Notes under the pieces: model-generated
Database searches by the model: none
The model's input: only the letters and a program-made list of their open reading frames with translations
Told to the model about the DNA's origin: nothing
Source: Streptomyces alanosinicus
Lineage (GTDB): Bacteria; Actinomycetota; Actinomycetes; Streptomycetales; Streptomycetaceae
Reading direction: 5' to 3'
Length of the DNA: 64,000 bases
Assembly (NCBI RefSeq): GCF_014650595.1
Contig: NZ_BMVG01000018.1
Coordinates: 1-64,000 of the forward strand
Shown here: positions 7,009 to 15,860 of the stretch, piece by piece
Numbering within the stretch: the stretch's first letter is position 1
Layout: every line of letters starts with the position of its first letter
Made by a program: the position numbers and the translations under genes

Positions 7009-9351
7009 ATGCCGGATCCGGGCGGGGCTGAGGATCTGGCGCAGTTCGTCGCTCTTTTGGGTGAGTTGCGGGCGTGGGCGGGGATGCCTTCGTACCGGGT
7101 GTTGGCGAAGCGGGTCGGTCCGCTGATGCGGCCGGCGCGGGTGGTGTCACCCTCCACGCTCGTGGATGCCTTCAAGTCCCGGCGGCGGCGCCTGGATCTG
7201 GATCTGGTGGTGGCGATCGTCCGGTCGCTGGGCGTGGACGAGCCCGGAACGGCCCGTTGGCGTGCGGCGTGCGTCAGAGTGCACGGCTTGGCGAAACGCG
7301 GCGGTCCGGTCGGGGTGTTCGGCCAGCTTCCTGCCGATCTCGCGACGTTCACGGGGCGCCGGGAGGAGCTCGCCCGGCTCATAGAGGCCGCGACGCAGTC
7401 CCGCGATGGTGATGTGGCCAACGCGGTGGTGGTTTCCGCTATCGAGGGCATGGCCGGCGTGGGCAAGACCCAGCTCGCGATCAGCGGCCGCCCACGAACT
7501 CGTCCGCTGTGGCCACTTCACCGAAACGCAGCTCCACGTGAACCTGCGCGGCTTCGACCCCGAACTCCCACCCACCGACCCATCCACGGTCCTTGAGACC
7601 TTTCTGCGTCAGCTCGGCGTTCCCGCCCAGCAGATCCCCGCGAGCCTCGACGAACGAGCGGTGATGTACCGCGACCGGTTGCGCGAGCGCAACGCGCTGG
7701 TACTGCTGGACAACGCGGCCGACGAGGACCAGGTCCGCGACCTGATCCCATCCAGTCCCACCTGCCTGGTCCTCATCACCAGCCGCCGCAGCCTGGCCGG
7801 CCTCGACGGCATCGCCCCCCACTTGATCGACACCTTCCCCGAAGCCGAGTCACTGGACCTGCTCATGCGGATCGCCGGCACGACCGTGTAGCGGCCGAAC
7901 CCACAGCAGCCGCCCGCATCGTGCAGTACTGCGATCACCTCCCGCTGGCCCTGGCGCTCGCCGCGGCCCGGCTACGGTCCCGACCCGCCTGGAGCCTTGC
8001 GGACCTGGCCAACCGGCTGGAGGCCTGGCGGCTGGAGGCGATCCGCGCCGGCGGCCGCGCGATCCGCCCCGTGTTCGACGTGTCCTACGAGGCGCTCCCG
8101 CACGCAGCACAGCAGTTGTTCCGGTTGCTCGGACTCCATCCGGGCCCGGATTTCAGCGCAGAGGCCGCCGCCGCGCCGGCCGAGAGCACCCTCGCCGAGA
8201 CCAGTGCCACGCTGGAAATGCTCCTGGACGAGCACCTGCTGCAACAAAGACTCAGCGGACGCTACGAACTACACGACCTGCTCCGTGTCTACGCCGTCGA
8301 CCTCGTAGGACAGGACGGCGAGGCGGCCGGCGAAGCGGCGCTCGCCAGGATCACGTCCTGGCACACGCACAGTGTCTGCAACGCCATCACCGCGCTCCAG
8401 AAGGAAGCAGACCCACCCACGGTGCCCTGCGGAAGCGATCCGGCACTGTTCGATTCCCACGACATGGCTTTGGCATGGCTGGCAATCGACGAGACCAACC
8501 TGGAACACGTCTTGAGCACCGCCGCCGGCTGCGGGCTCTACGACGCAGCTTGGCACACGGGTCGCTACCTGAACCGCCTCTCCTCCGAGAGCGGCAGAAT
8601 CGACGACAGCGTCCGGGTGAGTCAGATGGCCGCGGAATCAGCGGGAAAGGCGGGCAACCGCCCCGCAGAGGCGCGGGCCCTGTGCAACTTGGGATGGGCC
8701 TACGCCGAGCGGGCGCGTCGCGGCCATGGCGCCAACCTGGACGAGGCCGAAGCCTGCATGCGCAGGGCGGTGGACCTGTGTCATCAGGCGGGCGACGAGC
8801 GCGCCAAGGCCTACGGGCTCAACGGCCTGGGGAAAGTCCTCGGCGAGCAGCGCAAACACGCTGAGGCGCTCGACTCCTACGGGGCGGCACTGACGATCTA
8901 CCAGAAGGAAGGAGACCACGGCCGCATCGGCGCCACGCACTGCAACATCGGCACCATCCACTTCGCGAGGAAGCACTACGACCTGGCACTCGCCAGTCTT
9001 CTCCGCTCCCTGGAGATCCTCGACACACCGGAAGCCGACAGCTTCCGGATTACCGTGCTACTGGCGAACATCGCCGAGGTCTACCTCCTCACATGCGAGT
9101 ACGACAAGGCTCACAGCTACGCATCACGTCGGCTCGCCCTGGCCCGCGCCTACGGGTACACCCTGCACGAAGCCGAGAGCCTGCTCGCCACCGGCGACAT
9201 CCACTCCGCCCTCGGAAACACCACCAAGGCCCGAGAGGCCTGGACCGAATCAGCCACCCTGTACGAGCAGATCGACAATCCCCGCGCAGCCGAAGCACGA
9301 CTACGCCTCGGCACCTCGCACAGCGGCGGGGCCGAGCGGTCCAGGGCCTGA
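7009..9351 (+). pseudogene. STAND-type regulator (HTH - NB-ARC - TPR), two frameshifts
   Basis: Three consecutive frames form one protein of about 780 residues. Part 1 (from ATG 7009) has an XRE-like N-terminus (LAQFVALLGELRAWAG, SPSTLVDAF) and the Walker A motif GMAGVGKTQLA. A single extra base near 7483 shifts into part 2 (AAHELVRCGHF to LLMRIAG) with the Walker B-like ALVLLDNAADEDQVRDL. At about 7878 one base is missing, giving a TAG stop at 7889. Part 3 resumes with DRVAAEPTAAARIVQYCDHL, then the winged-helix FDVSYEALPHAAQQLFRLLGLHP and a C-terminal set of TPR repeats to 9351. Intact relatives are ATP-dependent transcriptional regulators or signal integrators. As read, it cannot make full-length protein. 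Confidence 0.85.
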
Positions 9352-9628
9352 ATCTGCGACTTCTCGTCCGACGCAGAACACGATTGCGCGCTCCGGCGGA
9401 TCCCGGTGGAAGCCCGCCACGTCGCGGACCTACTCGACGAACTGCGGCCCCTGCGGGTTCGAGGAACAGGCCGATGAGTTCGGCGGGCACAGGCTGTTGT
9501 CCGGGGCCGGGGCGGGGCCCGCGCTTGGCCGTCTGGGGCCCGCAGCGGACGCCGCCGGCGGCGAGCCCGGCGCCTGTCCGGCCCGGAGGCAGGGCACGAC
9601 CGGAAGGACCGGACGAGCAGGACCGCTC

Positions 9629-9938
9629 ATGGAGATCCTCGCGGATGCCGGCTATCAGGGCATGGGCGCGCAGACCGGCGGACGCGTGGTGACACCACCA
9701 CATCCCAAGTTCGAGAAGAACACTCCGGCCTGGTACGAGGAGCGGCACGAGCAGCAGCCCAAGGCACATTCCTCACGGCGCATCCGCGTCGAGCACAGCC
9801 ATCGCACACCTGAGGAACTGGGGGGCTCTCGCCCGACACCTTGGCCGACGCGAGCACATGAGTGACATCGTCCAAGCCGTCGCCGGTCTGCTCTCACACC
9901 AGCAGACAGCCACCCTCGAGCACGGACTTCGAGCGTGA
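9629..9938 (+). mobile_element. IS5-type transposase C-terminal remnant, frameshifted
   Basis: A tail of a DDE transposase is readable: MEILADAGYQGMGAQTGGRV, then PHPKFEKNTPAWYEERHEQQ and KAHSSRRIRVEHS. A frame change at about 9801 leads into IAHLRNWGALARHLGRREHM and SDIVQAVAGLLSHQQ, ending at TGA 9936-9938. The 'D.GY.G' and 'R..VE..IAHLKNW..L' motifs are typical of the IS5-like transposases common in Streptomyces. The first two thirds are absent. Nothing recognisable lies in the 277 nt before it. Confidence 0.75.
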
Positions 9939-10080
9939 ACACCGACAATGCCAACCCTTCGACGGGCCACGGCCAACCGTGCACGAGGTCGTTGGTCAGC
10001 CGAGTTGTCCGGTCGGACCGGGTTCCGGATCGGGCGAACGGGCGGCGTCCGTACGTGACGGGGCGGCCTCTTTCGCCGTG

Positions 10081-10701
10081 TCAGCCCAGCAGCCCGGCCA
10101 ACACCGCCGTTGCCGCGTTCAGCAACTGCTCGGAGGTCGGGCCACCCGCGGCGGTGCGGGCGAGCAGGCCCTCGCGTGCGGCCAGGATCACCTCGGCGGC
10201 CTGCTCCGCGGAGGCTCCGGGTGGTACCAGCTCCGGCAGGACCCGCTCCAGCAGGGCCGCCAGCGCCGCCGTCACTGTGCGGTCGTGCACGGCGACCCGC
10301 TTGGCGAGTTCGGATGTACGGGCGGCCAGCAGGCGGAACTCCAGGAAGAGCAGAATCCACCCCGTTTCGGCGGCCTCGACCCGCAGCAGTGCCTCGACCA
10401 GCCGCCGCGCCCGCTCCTCGGGCCCCAACTGTTCGGCCGCGGCGGCCAGGTGCTCCAGCTCGGTCATCCGTTCGGCTGCCTGTTCGTCGAAGAGCGCCAG
10501 TAGCAGGTCCTCCTTGGTGGCGAAATTCGAGTAGAAGGCTCCGCGGGTGTAGCCGGCGGCGGCGCAGATGTCCTCGATGCTCGTCCGCGCGTATCCCGCG
10601 GACAGGAACAACTCGCCCGCCGCCGACAGGATGCGGGCTCTGGTGTGGACGCGGCGCCGCGGGGGCCGGGGCGTCGGGGGTTCGACCGGGGAGGGATTCA
10701 C
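10081..10701 (-). CDS. TetR-family repressor
   Basis: About 206 residues from GTG 10701. Typical TetR HTH near the N-terminus: RILSAAGELFLSAGYARTSIEDICAAAG followed by YTRGAFYSNFATKEDLL, then a helical ligand domain. An earlier in-frame ATG at 10728 would place the two palindromes of the promoter partly inside the coding region, so the later GTG is preferred. It is divergent from the amidohydrolase at 10770, whose expression it probably controls, through the operators at 10712-10741. Confidence 0.9.
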   Translation of the reverse strand: MNPSPVEPPTPRPPRRRVHTRARILSAAGELFLSAGYARTSIEDICAAAGYTRGAFYSNFATKEDLLLALFDEQAAERMTELEHLAAAAEQLGPEERARRLVEALLRVEAAETGWILLFLEFRLLAARTSELAKRVAVHDRTVTAALAALLERVLPELVPPGASAEQAAEVILAAREGLLARTAAGGPTSEQLLNAATAVLAGLLG

Positions 10702-10711
10702 AGCAATCACG

Positions 10712-10741
10712 ATACATGGTGTATTCAATACGAGTCGTATT
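10712..10741. promoter_or_regulatory. Two adjacent palindromes, probable TetR operators
   Basis: ATACA-TGG-TGTAT at 10712-10724 and the perfect odd palindrome AATACGA-G-TCGTATT at 10727-10741, 28 nt before the amidohydrolase ATG and just upstream of the TetR GTG. They lie in the only AT-rich stretch of this divergent promoter. Position between regulator and target supports operator function; binding itself is inferred. Confidence 0.65.
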
Positions 10742-10769
10742 GAAACGAGGTCGTGAGAGGACCACCGCC

Positions 10770-11990
10770 ATGAGCCGACTGCTGATCACCGATGCCCACC
10801 TGCTCCACCCCGAGACCGGCACCCGTACCGACCCGGCCTGGATCGAGGTCGCCGACGGCCGGATCGCCGCCACCGGTACCGGCCGCCCGCCCGGCGCCGG
10901 GCAGGACGTGCGGGTGCTCGACGCGGCCGGCGCCACCGTGCTGCCCGGCCTGATCGACGCCCACGTCCACCTGCTGGTCACTTCCCTCGACCTGGCCGCC
11001 GTCGCCTCCTGGACCCCCGGATACCTGACCGTCCGGGCTCTCGCGGAGGCCGAACGGATGCTGCGCCGCGGCTTCACCACCGTCCGCGACGTCGGCGGCG
11101 CCGACCACGGCATGGCCCGAGCCCTGGCCGAAAGGCTGGCACTCGGCCCGCGGCTCATCCATGGCGGAAAGGCCCTCTCCCAGACCGGCGGCCACGGCGA
11201 CCTGCGCCCGCTCGGTGACGACTCGATGCCCTGCTGCGAGAGCCGTCCCAACTTCGCCCGGATCGCGGACGGCGTCGACGCCGTCCGCAGGGCGGCCCGG
11301 GACGAGTTCCGCAAGGGCGCCGCCCATCTGAAGGTGCTGCTCTCCGGCGGGGTGGCCTCGCCGCACGACGAGATCGCGGCCGTCCAGTACAGCGAGGACG
11401 AGATACGCGCCGCCGTGCAGGAAGCGGAGAACCACAACCGGTACGTCACCGCGCACGCCTACCACCCGCGCGCCATCGATCGGGCCCTGCGGGCCGGTGT
11501 GCGCTGCGTCGAACACGGCAACCTGATCGACGACGCAACCATCAACCTGCTGCTGGAGCGAGACGCCTTCCTGGTACCCACCCTGATCGCCTACGAGCAG
11601 ACGGCGAAACTCAGCCGGCAGTCCGGCCTTCCGGAATCGTCCTACCGCAAGCTCACCCAGGTCCGCGACCATGGGCTGGCCGCCCTGGAGAAGGCCCATC
11701 GCGCGGGCGTCAACCTGGTCTACGGCAGTGACCTGCTCGGGCCGCTGCACCCAGCCCAGTTGGAGGAGTTCACCCTGCGCGCCCAGGTCCAGCCCGCTGC
11801 GGATGTGATCCGTTCCGCCACGAGCACGGCGGCCCGCCTGCTGCGGATGGAGGGCGAGATCGGCACCCTCGCGCCGGGCGCGCACGCCGACCTGCTCGTG
11901 GTGGACGGCGACCCGCTGGCGGACCTGGCCGTCCTCACCCGCCCCGAGCGGCACCTGCGGCACGTGGTCAAAGCCGGTGCCGTTCTCTGA
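10770..11990 (+). CDS. Metal-dependent amidohydrolase
   Basis: 406 residues, ATG 10770 with GAGAGGACCACC upstream. The amidohydrolase TIM-barrel signatures are visible: GLIDAHVHL (HxH metal ligands) near residue 66, AHLKVLLSGGV (Lys that is carboxylated in binuclear members) near 190, VTAHAYHPRAI and RCVEHGNLIDD (His ligands) and VYGSDLLG (Asp). It resembles the imidazolonepropionase / Xaa-Pro dipeptidase-like group of cytoplasmic amidohydrolases acting on N-acyl or dipeptide-like substrates. The substrate is unknown. It is controlled by the divergent TetR (inference from shared promoter). Confidence 0.9.
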   Translation: MSRLLITDAHLLHPETGTRTDPAWIEVADGRIAATGTGRPPGAGQDVRVLDAAGATVLPGLIDAHVHLLVTSLDLAAVASWTPGYLTVRALAEAERMLRRGFTTVRDVGGADHGMARALAERLALGPRLIHGGKALSQTGGHGDLRPLGDDSMPCCESRPNFARIADGVDAVRRAARDEFRKGAAHLKVLLSGGVASPHDEIAAVQYSEDEIRAAVQEAENHNRYVTAHAYHPRAIDRALRAGVRCVEHGNLIDDATINLLLERDAFLVPTLIAYEQTAKLSRQSGLPESSYRKLTQVRDHGLAALEKAHRAGVNLVYGSDLLGPLHPAQLEEFTLRAQVQPAADVIRSATSTAARLLRMEGEIGTLAPGAHADLLVVDGDPLADLAVLTRPERHLRHVVKAGAVL

Positions 11991-12500
11991 GAAAGCTTCC
12001 GCTGACCGGCCTGTGGGCCTGATCAGTCCGGCAAGAAGCTGCTTCGTCACCTCCACGATGCGGGCGTGCACGAGGTCGGCGGTCGGGAACGACCGCGGGC
12101 CGGGAACGCTGACACCTGTGTCAATTCCGGTGGCACAGCCGCCAGTGGCGGTTCCCGAGGTCGCTCCGTCACCGCCGAAGCCCGGAATCGGTGGCGCCAT
12201 CCCACCAGGTGTCTTCGTGTCGCCGTCCTTTCCCGATCCGCCGACGGGAGGAAATTGAGAACGGACGGCCAGGTGGCTAGCGCGCTTACACTCACAGTTC
12301 ATTACGCGGATCGGTCTACGACCGCCCGGAAGCGAGTGCTTCCAGAACCCACGGCTCACACTGCAGTACTGGCGGGCACCGCGCAAGCAAGTGGAGTGCG
12401 AGTGGGTTCGCTGTTGGGCCTCGGGGAGGGAAATCTACATTTCAGCAGGTAGGGGACCTGTGTTCGCACCACCCCTCGGTCGCGTGAGATTGCTGTAGTT
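11991..12500. other. Intergenic stretch, nothing recognised
   Basis: About 510 nt between the amidohydrolase and the integrase remnant. Reading all frames gives no recognisable protein and no ribosome site with a plausible gene. It may be the scar of the element to which the integrase fragment belonged. A perfect inverted repeat ACTCGCA-GATTA-TGCGAGT follows at 12501-12519. Confidence 0.35.
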
Positions 12501-12511
12501 ACTCGCAGATT

Positions 12512-13035
12512 ATGCGAGTGGACTTCGTAATCTGCGTGTCTACGGTGGATTCCGAGACTCGTCACTTGGTGGTGGTTCCTGCCCCCAAAGAGGGGTCTGG
12601 CGCAGTCGGCGGTGAGCCGGGCTTGGCGGACGTGCTGACGCTGCAGCGGCGTCGGGCGGCAGAAAGTGGTGCGGAGGACGAGCACGGCTTCTTCGTGGAC
12701 ACCCTCGCGGAGTACCAGCGGGCGCGCGATGCCGCCGGGCTGATGCCCAGAACCATCGACAAGCTGGTCAAGCCGGTGATCGAGGTCTGTGAGCACTTCA
12801 GCCTCGTCCCGTGGCGGCTCCAGCCGCGGCATGTGGATCACTACTTCGCCGGGCCGGGAAAGCGGGCGCGCTCGACGGTTCGCACGAAGATGAACACGAT
12901 CGACGGATACTTCGCGTTCCTTGAGCAGCGGTATGCCGGTGAGATCGCCCGCCGCTTCGACGTGAGCGTCGAGTCGCCGATCGACCCTTTCAACCGGCCG
13001 CGTCACCGCGGTGACTTCGGACTACGGATCCCGCC
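12512..13035 (+). pseudogene. Tyrosine recombinase/integrase, N-terminal part only
   Basis: The frame encodes the SAM-like core-binding domain of a phage-type integrase: FFVDTLAEYQRARDAAGLMP, then PRTIDKLVKPVIEVCEHF and RSTVRTKMNTIDGYFAFLEQ, followed by DPFNRPRHRGDFGLRIPPSQ. After about 13035 the sequence is unrelated, so the catalytic domain (R..HxxR..Y) is missing. A C-terminal integrase fragment of similar type occurs at 34455-34617, about 21 kb away. The inverted repeat at 12501-12519 overlaps the start of the open frame. Confidence 0.75.
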
Positions 13036-13104
13036 GTCGCAGCCGGCTCGGATCAGGTCCCGCGATAGTGACCAACTCAGCGACGGACAGGGCCATTTGG
13101 CGTT

Positions 13105-13710
13105 TCACCGGTCGATGCGCCGGACAGCGACCACCGTGCTCAGGTCGGCCGCCAGCGGCAGGTCCACGGTGCGCAGGGCCGGATGCTCCAGCCAGTGCAA
13201 CCGGGCGGTGTCGGCACGCCCGGCGTACGAGGGCGGCCACGTCCGGGAGGGTGTGAAGTCGTCGACGACGAGCACGCCGCCGGGCTCCAGCAGCCGCTCG
13301 GGGTCGGCCGCCCCGCTCCCCTTGGCCTGACCGCCGCCGTCGAGGACGAGCAGATCGTAGGGCGCGTGGGCGTAGATCTCGGTCCAGTCCGCGCACAGCA
13401 CCCGCACCTGCGGCACATCGGCGAAGACGTCCGCCGCCACCTTCGCCCGCGCGGGATCCAGCTCCACACTGAGGAGTTCGACGCCGGGTTCCGCCCCGTC
13501 GGCCAGCCAGGCGAGGCCCACCCCGCATCCCGTGCCGGTCTCGGCGATGCGCCGACGGGCTCCGCCGGCCAGCAGCTGCAGCAGACGGCCCTGCTCGGGT
13601 CGGCAGGAGTGGCCGAAGCCGTGCCGACGCGCGGCCGAGACGGCGCGCTCGACGAGCGGAGGCAGCGTTCCGGCGCGGGCGCGGTGGGCCGCGGTTCCGT
13701 CGATCGACAT
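13105..13710 (-). CDS. Class I SAM-dependent O-methyltransferase-like protein
   Basis: 201 residues from ATG 13710, directly preceded by TGAGGAGT. The SAM-binding motif I is IAETGTGCGVGLAWLADG near residue 55, motif II ELLSVELDPARAKVAADVF, and the motif after strand 4 is DLLVLDGGGQAKGS, followed by LLEPGGVLVVDDFTPS. The pattern resembles the YrrM/catechol-O-methyltransferase group (methyl transfer to a hydroxyl of a small molecule). Substrate unknown. It stands alone between an integrase scrap and a broken small gene. Confidence 0.85.
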   Translation of the reverse strand: MSIDGTAAHRARAGTLPPLVERAVSAARRHGFGHSCRPEQGRLLQLLAGGARRRIAETGTGCGVGLAWLADGAEPGVELLSVELDPARAKVAADVFADVPQVRVLCADWTEIYAHAPYDLLVLDGGGQAKGSGAADPERLLEPGGVLVVDDFTPSRTWPPSYAGRADTARLHWLEHPALRTVDLPLAADLSTVVAVRRIDR

Positions 13711-13819
13711 ACTCCTCAGTATGGGCCGACCCGGAACCGCCGGGGCCGGAATCCCCTGACTTGGGGGCATGGGTCATCCTTGGCCGGTACAGGGAACGCG
13801 AGCGGACAGGGCGGAGAGC

Positions 13820-13983
13820 ATGACGATATGGGCGGTGGTCCTCGAGACCACCGTCGGGGCCAGTGAGCGCAAACACGTGCAGGCCCATACGGTGGCACAT
13901 GTCACCGGGTCTCGGGCCGACGCGTTCGCGGAGCTGGAGCGACGGGTTCCTGCTCGTCGTCGACGGGGCGTGGCCGTCCTGGC
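13820..13983 (+). pseudogene. Small conserved hypothetical protein, internally damaged
   Basis: ATG 13820 follows GGAGAGC. The first 43 residues read MTIWAVVLETTVGASERKHV, then AHTVAHVTGSRADAFAELERR. After about 13950 the frame must change to give SDGFLLVVDGAWPSW. I recall a short Streptomyces family with the same start and the same 'DGFLLVVDGAW' end separated by about 20 more residues, so this copy appears to have lost an internal piece and its frame. Function unknown. Confidence 0.5.
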
Positions 13984-14407
13984 CACCCGGTTCCATCGGC
14001 CTTGAGGACTCGGTGAAACAGCTCGCACGGCGTGTGCCGGCCTCCCGGACGCGGCCAGGCCGCCCACCCTGGTTGATGAAGCCGGACCCGCACAACCTCG
14101 CCGGAATCAGAGCCCATGTACAGCCAAGTTCCCTCTCGAACGCACCCAGGAATCTGCGAACCCACACACTTCGCTGAACGACGCCTTGGGACTTCAGCGG
14201 GCACGGGTGACAGCTCTTTCCCTGAGAGCCGAGGATCTGACGACGTTCGGCTCTCCGGTCAGCAGCTCACCTTCGATCGGCAGCCGGAAAGCGCCCGTCG
14301 GCTCGAACCGGTCCTCGACCGTCTTGCCGCACTCGACCTGTCTCACGCCCGGTCGAGTGGGTCACCATACCCATGGTCATCCACGAGGAGACCGTCGCTG
14401 CAAGCAG
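13984..14407. other. Intergenic stretch, nothing recognised
   Basis: About 420 nt downstream of the broken small gene. No frame on either strand gives a recognisable protein. No repeats or strong hairpin stood out. Confidence 0.35.
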
Positions 14408-14767
14408 TCACTTCCGTTCCAGTGCGGCCAGCCGCAGCTCAAGCTGGTCGACCCGGTGCCGTAGCAGGGTGACCTGGGCTTCCAGGCTGACTTCTCGTTC
14501 CGCCCTGCGCTGAATGCGCGGTGACGCGGCGGCGCGCTCGATCACCGCGTTCAGCTGGACCAGGCGCTGCGGCCCGTTCGGGCCGTCCACCAGCCGGGAC
14601 CGGATCTCACCGTTGCGGTACCAGGACCGCAGGGCGGAGCGGGAAACGCCGGTCTCGGCCTCCGCCTTGGCCAGCGTGACCCAGGGTGTCTCGTCCAGCT
14701 GCTCGAACAGCTCCAGCTCGTTCTGCCAGCGCGCGAGACGGTCCTCCCAGTCCGACGGTGTCTCCAT
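14408..14767 (-). CDS. MerR-like HTH DNA-binding protein with C-terminal coiled coil
   Basis: 119 residues from ATG 14767 (ribosome site GGGAGGG). The central part TPWVTLAKAEAETGVSRSAL followed by RSWYRNGEIRSRLVDGPNGP is a MerR/excisionase-type helix-turn-helix with wing. The last 30 residues (EAQVTLLRHRVDQLELRLAA) form a leucine-zipper-like coiled coil, suggesting a dimer. It is transcribed divergently from the Clp-N protein, with a perfect 30-nt palindrome between them. It probably regulates both genes. No effector domain is present. Confidence 0.85.
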   Translation of the reverse strand: METPSDWEDRLARWQNELELFEQLDETPWVTLAKAEAETGVSRSALRSWYRNGEIRSRLVDGPNGPQRLVQLNAVIERAAASPRIQRRAEREVSLEAQVTLLRHRVDQLELRLAALERK

Positions 14768-14790
14768 CGAACCCTCCCTTCGATACCGTG

Positions 14791-14820
14791 ACCCTGTCAA
14801 TAACAGTGTATTGACAGGGT
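14791..14820. promoter_or_regulatory. Perfect inverted repeat between HTH and Clp-N genes
   Basis: Arms ACCCTGTCAATA (14791-14802) and TATTGACAGGGT (14809-14820) with a 6-nt centre. Each arm contains a TTGACA-like element pointing outward (14811-14816 on the plus strand and its mirror on the minus strand), so the operator may overlap both divergent -35 regions. It differs from the HspR HAIR element (CTTGAGT-N7-ACTCAAG) and from the ClgR box. The likely ligand is the HTH protein at 14408-14767 (inference). Confidence 0.75.
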
Positions 14821-14835
14821 TGCGACCATAGAACC

Positions 14836-15807
14836 ATGACTTTCGAAAGGTTCACGGTGAAAGCCCGCAAGGTGGTCGTCACGGCCCAGGAGCAGGCGCG
14901 GCTGCTCAAGCACGACCACATCGGCACGGAGCACATCCTGCTGGGGCTGCTCGATGTACCCGACAGCACGGCGGCGAACGTGCTGCACCAGCTCGGGTAC
15001 GACAAGGAGACGGCGCAGGCCGACATCGCCACGGCGGTCAAGCCCGGCACCAAGGAGCTGAGCGGCCATATCCCGTTCGCGCCGAGCGCGAGGAAGACGC
15101 TGGAACTGGCCCTGCGTGAGGCGCAGCAACTGCACCACAACGACATCGGTACGGAACACATCCTGCTCGCCCTGATCAGGGAGGGTGAGGGCGTCGGCGC
15201 GAAGGTGCTTGCCGAACGGATCAGTCCGATCAGCAGGATTCGTGCCGCGGTGCTGGCATCGGTGGAGGGAGCACAGGACCTCTCGGCCAGCCCGTGGCCG
15301 GCCGGCACGCCCGCCACCGAGGACACCGTGTCCACCGCCAGCGCGCTGGCCGGTGGCGCAGCGGTCGGCAGTCATCACCTACTTGAGGCGATGCTGCGGG
15401 CGGAGAACAGCATGGCGGCTCGGGTGCTGCGCGAACTCGGGGTCGACGCGGACGCGGTCGCCGCCAAGATCGACGAACTGGATCCGGAGACGACCACGGA
15501 CGCGAACCCGGAGGAGGCCGCCGCGCGCAAGATGGAGATCCGGCTGGTCGACGATGAGGTGCACCTGATCCTGCGGGACCCGGCAACGGTCACGGTCGCC
15601 AGGAAGGTCACCGAGCTGTCCGACAGCCCGATCCAGGGCGTCGGGCCGGTCGTCGGCATGTTCGTCCCGCTCTGGCGGTCGACCAACCAGCTGCTGCTGC
15701 AGCTCCAGCGCATCCTGGAACCGGAACCCGAAGAAGAGGACGGGTCGGCCGAGAACAAGGTGGCCAAGGCCGTGCGTACGGTGCTCGCACCTCGGCTCCG
15801 CCGGTGA
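14836..15807 (+). CDS. Clp N-domain protein without an ATPase module
   Basis: 323 residues. Residues 1-150 contain the two Clp-N repeats: FERFTVKARKVVVTAQEQAR with HDHIGTEHILLGLLD, and FAPSARKTLELALREAQQLH with NDIGTEHILLALIREGEG. A third, weaker repeat lies around residues 170-215 (GSHHLLEAMLRAENSMAARV). The remaining 110 residues (KMEIRLVDDEVHLILRDPAT onward) are not a AAA+ module; no Walker motif is present. Such proteins could act as adaptors or competitors for Clp substrates. Only 15 nt separate the palindrome from the ATG, and no clear ribosome site is seen, so the mRNA may be nearly leaderless. Confidence 0.9.
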   Translation: MTFERFTVKARKVVVTAQEQARLLKHDHIGTEHILLGLLDVPDSTAANVLHQLGYDKETAQADIATAVKPGTKELSGHIPFAPSARKTLELALREAQQLHHNDIGTEHILLALIREGEGVGAKVLAERISPISRIRAAVLASVEGAQDLSASPWPAGTPATEDTVSTASALAGGAAVGSHHLLEAMLRAENSMAARVLRELGVDADAVAAKIDELDPETTTDANPEEAAARKMEIRLVDDEVHLILRDPATVTVARKVTELSDSPIQGVGPVVGMFVPLWRSTNQLLLQLQRILEPEPEEEDGSAENKVAKAVRTVLAPRLRR

Positions 15808-15860
15808 ACCGGCTGATCAGTGCGCCGGAGCCGGTCGGCGGGACAGGCGAAGACGGGGGC

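Noticed and set aside
12512..13330. An intact integrase defining a mobile island with att sites
   Set aside because: The catalytic half is missing, and no tRNA gene or direct repeat pair was found near either integrase fragment.
14791..14820. HspR HAIR or ClgR box
   Set aside because: The arms ACCCTGTCAATA/TATTGACAGGGT do not match CTTGAGT-N7-ACTCAAG or the known ClgR consensus.
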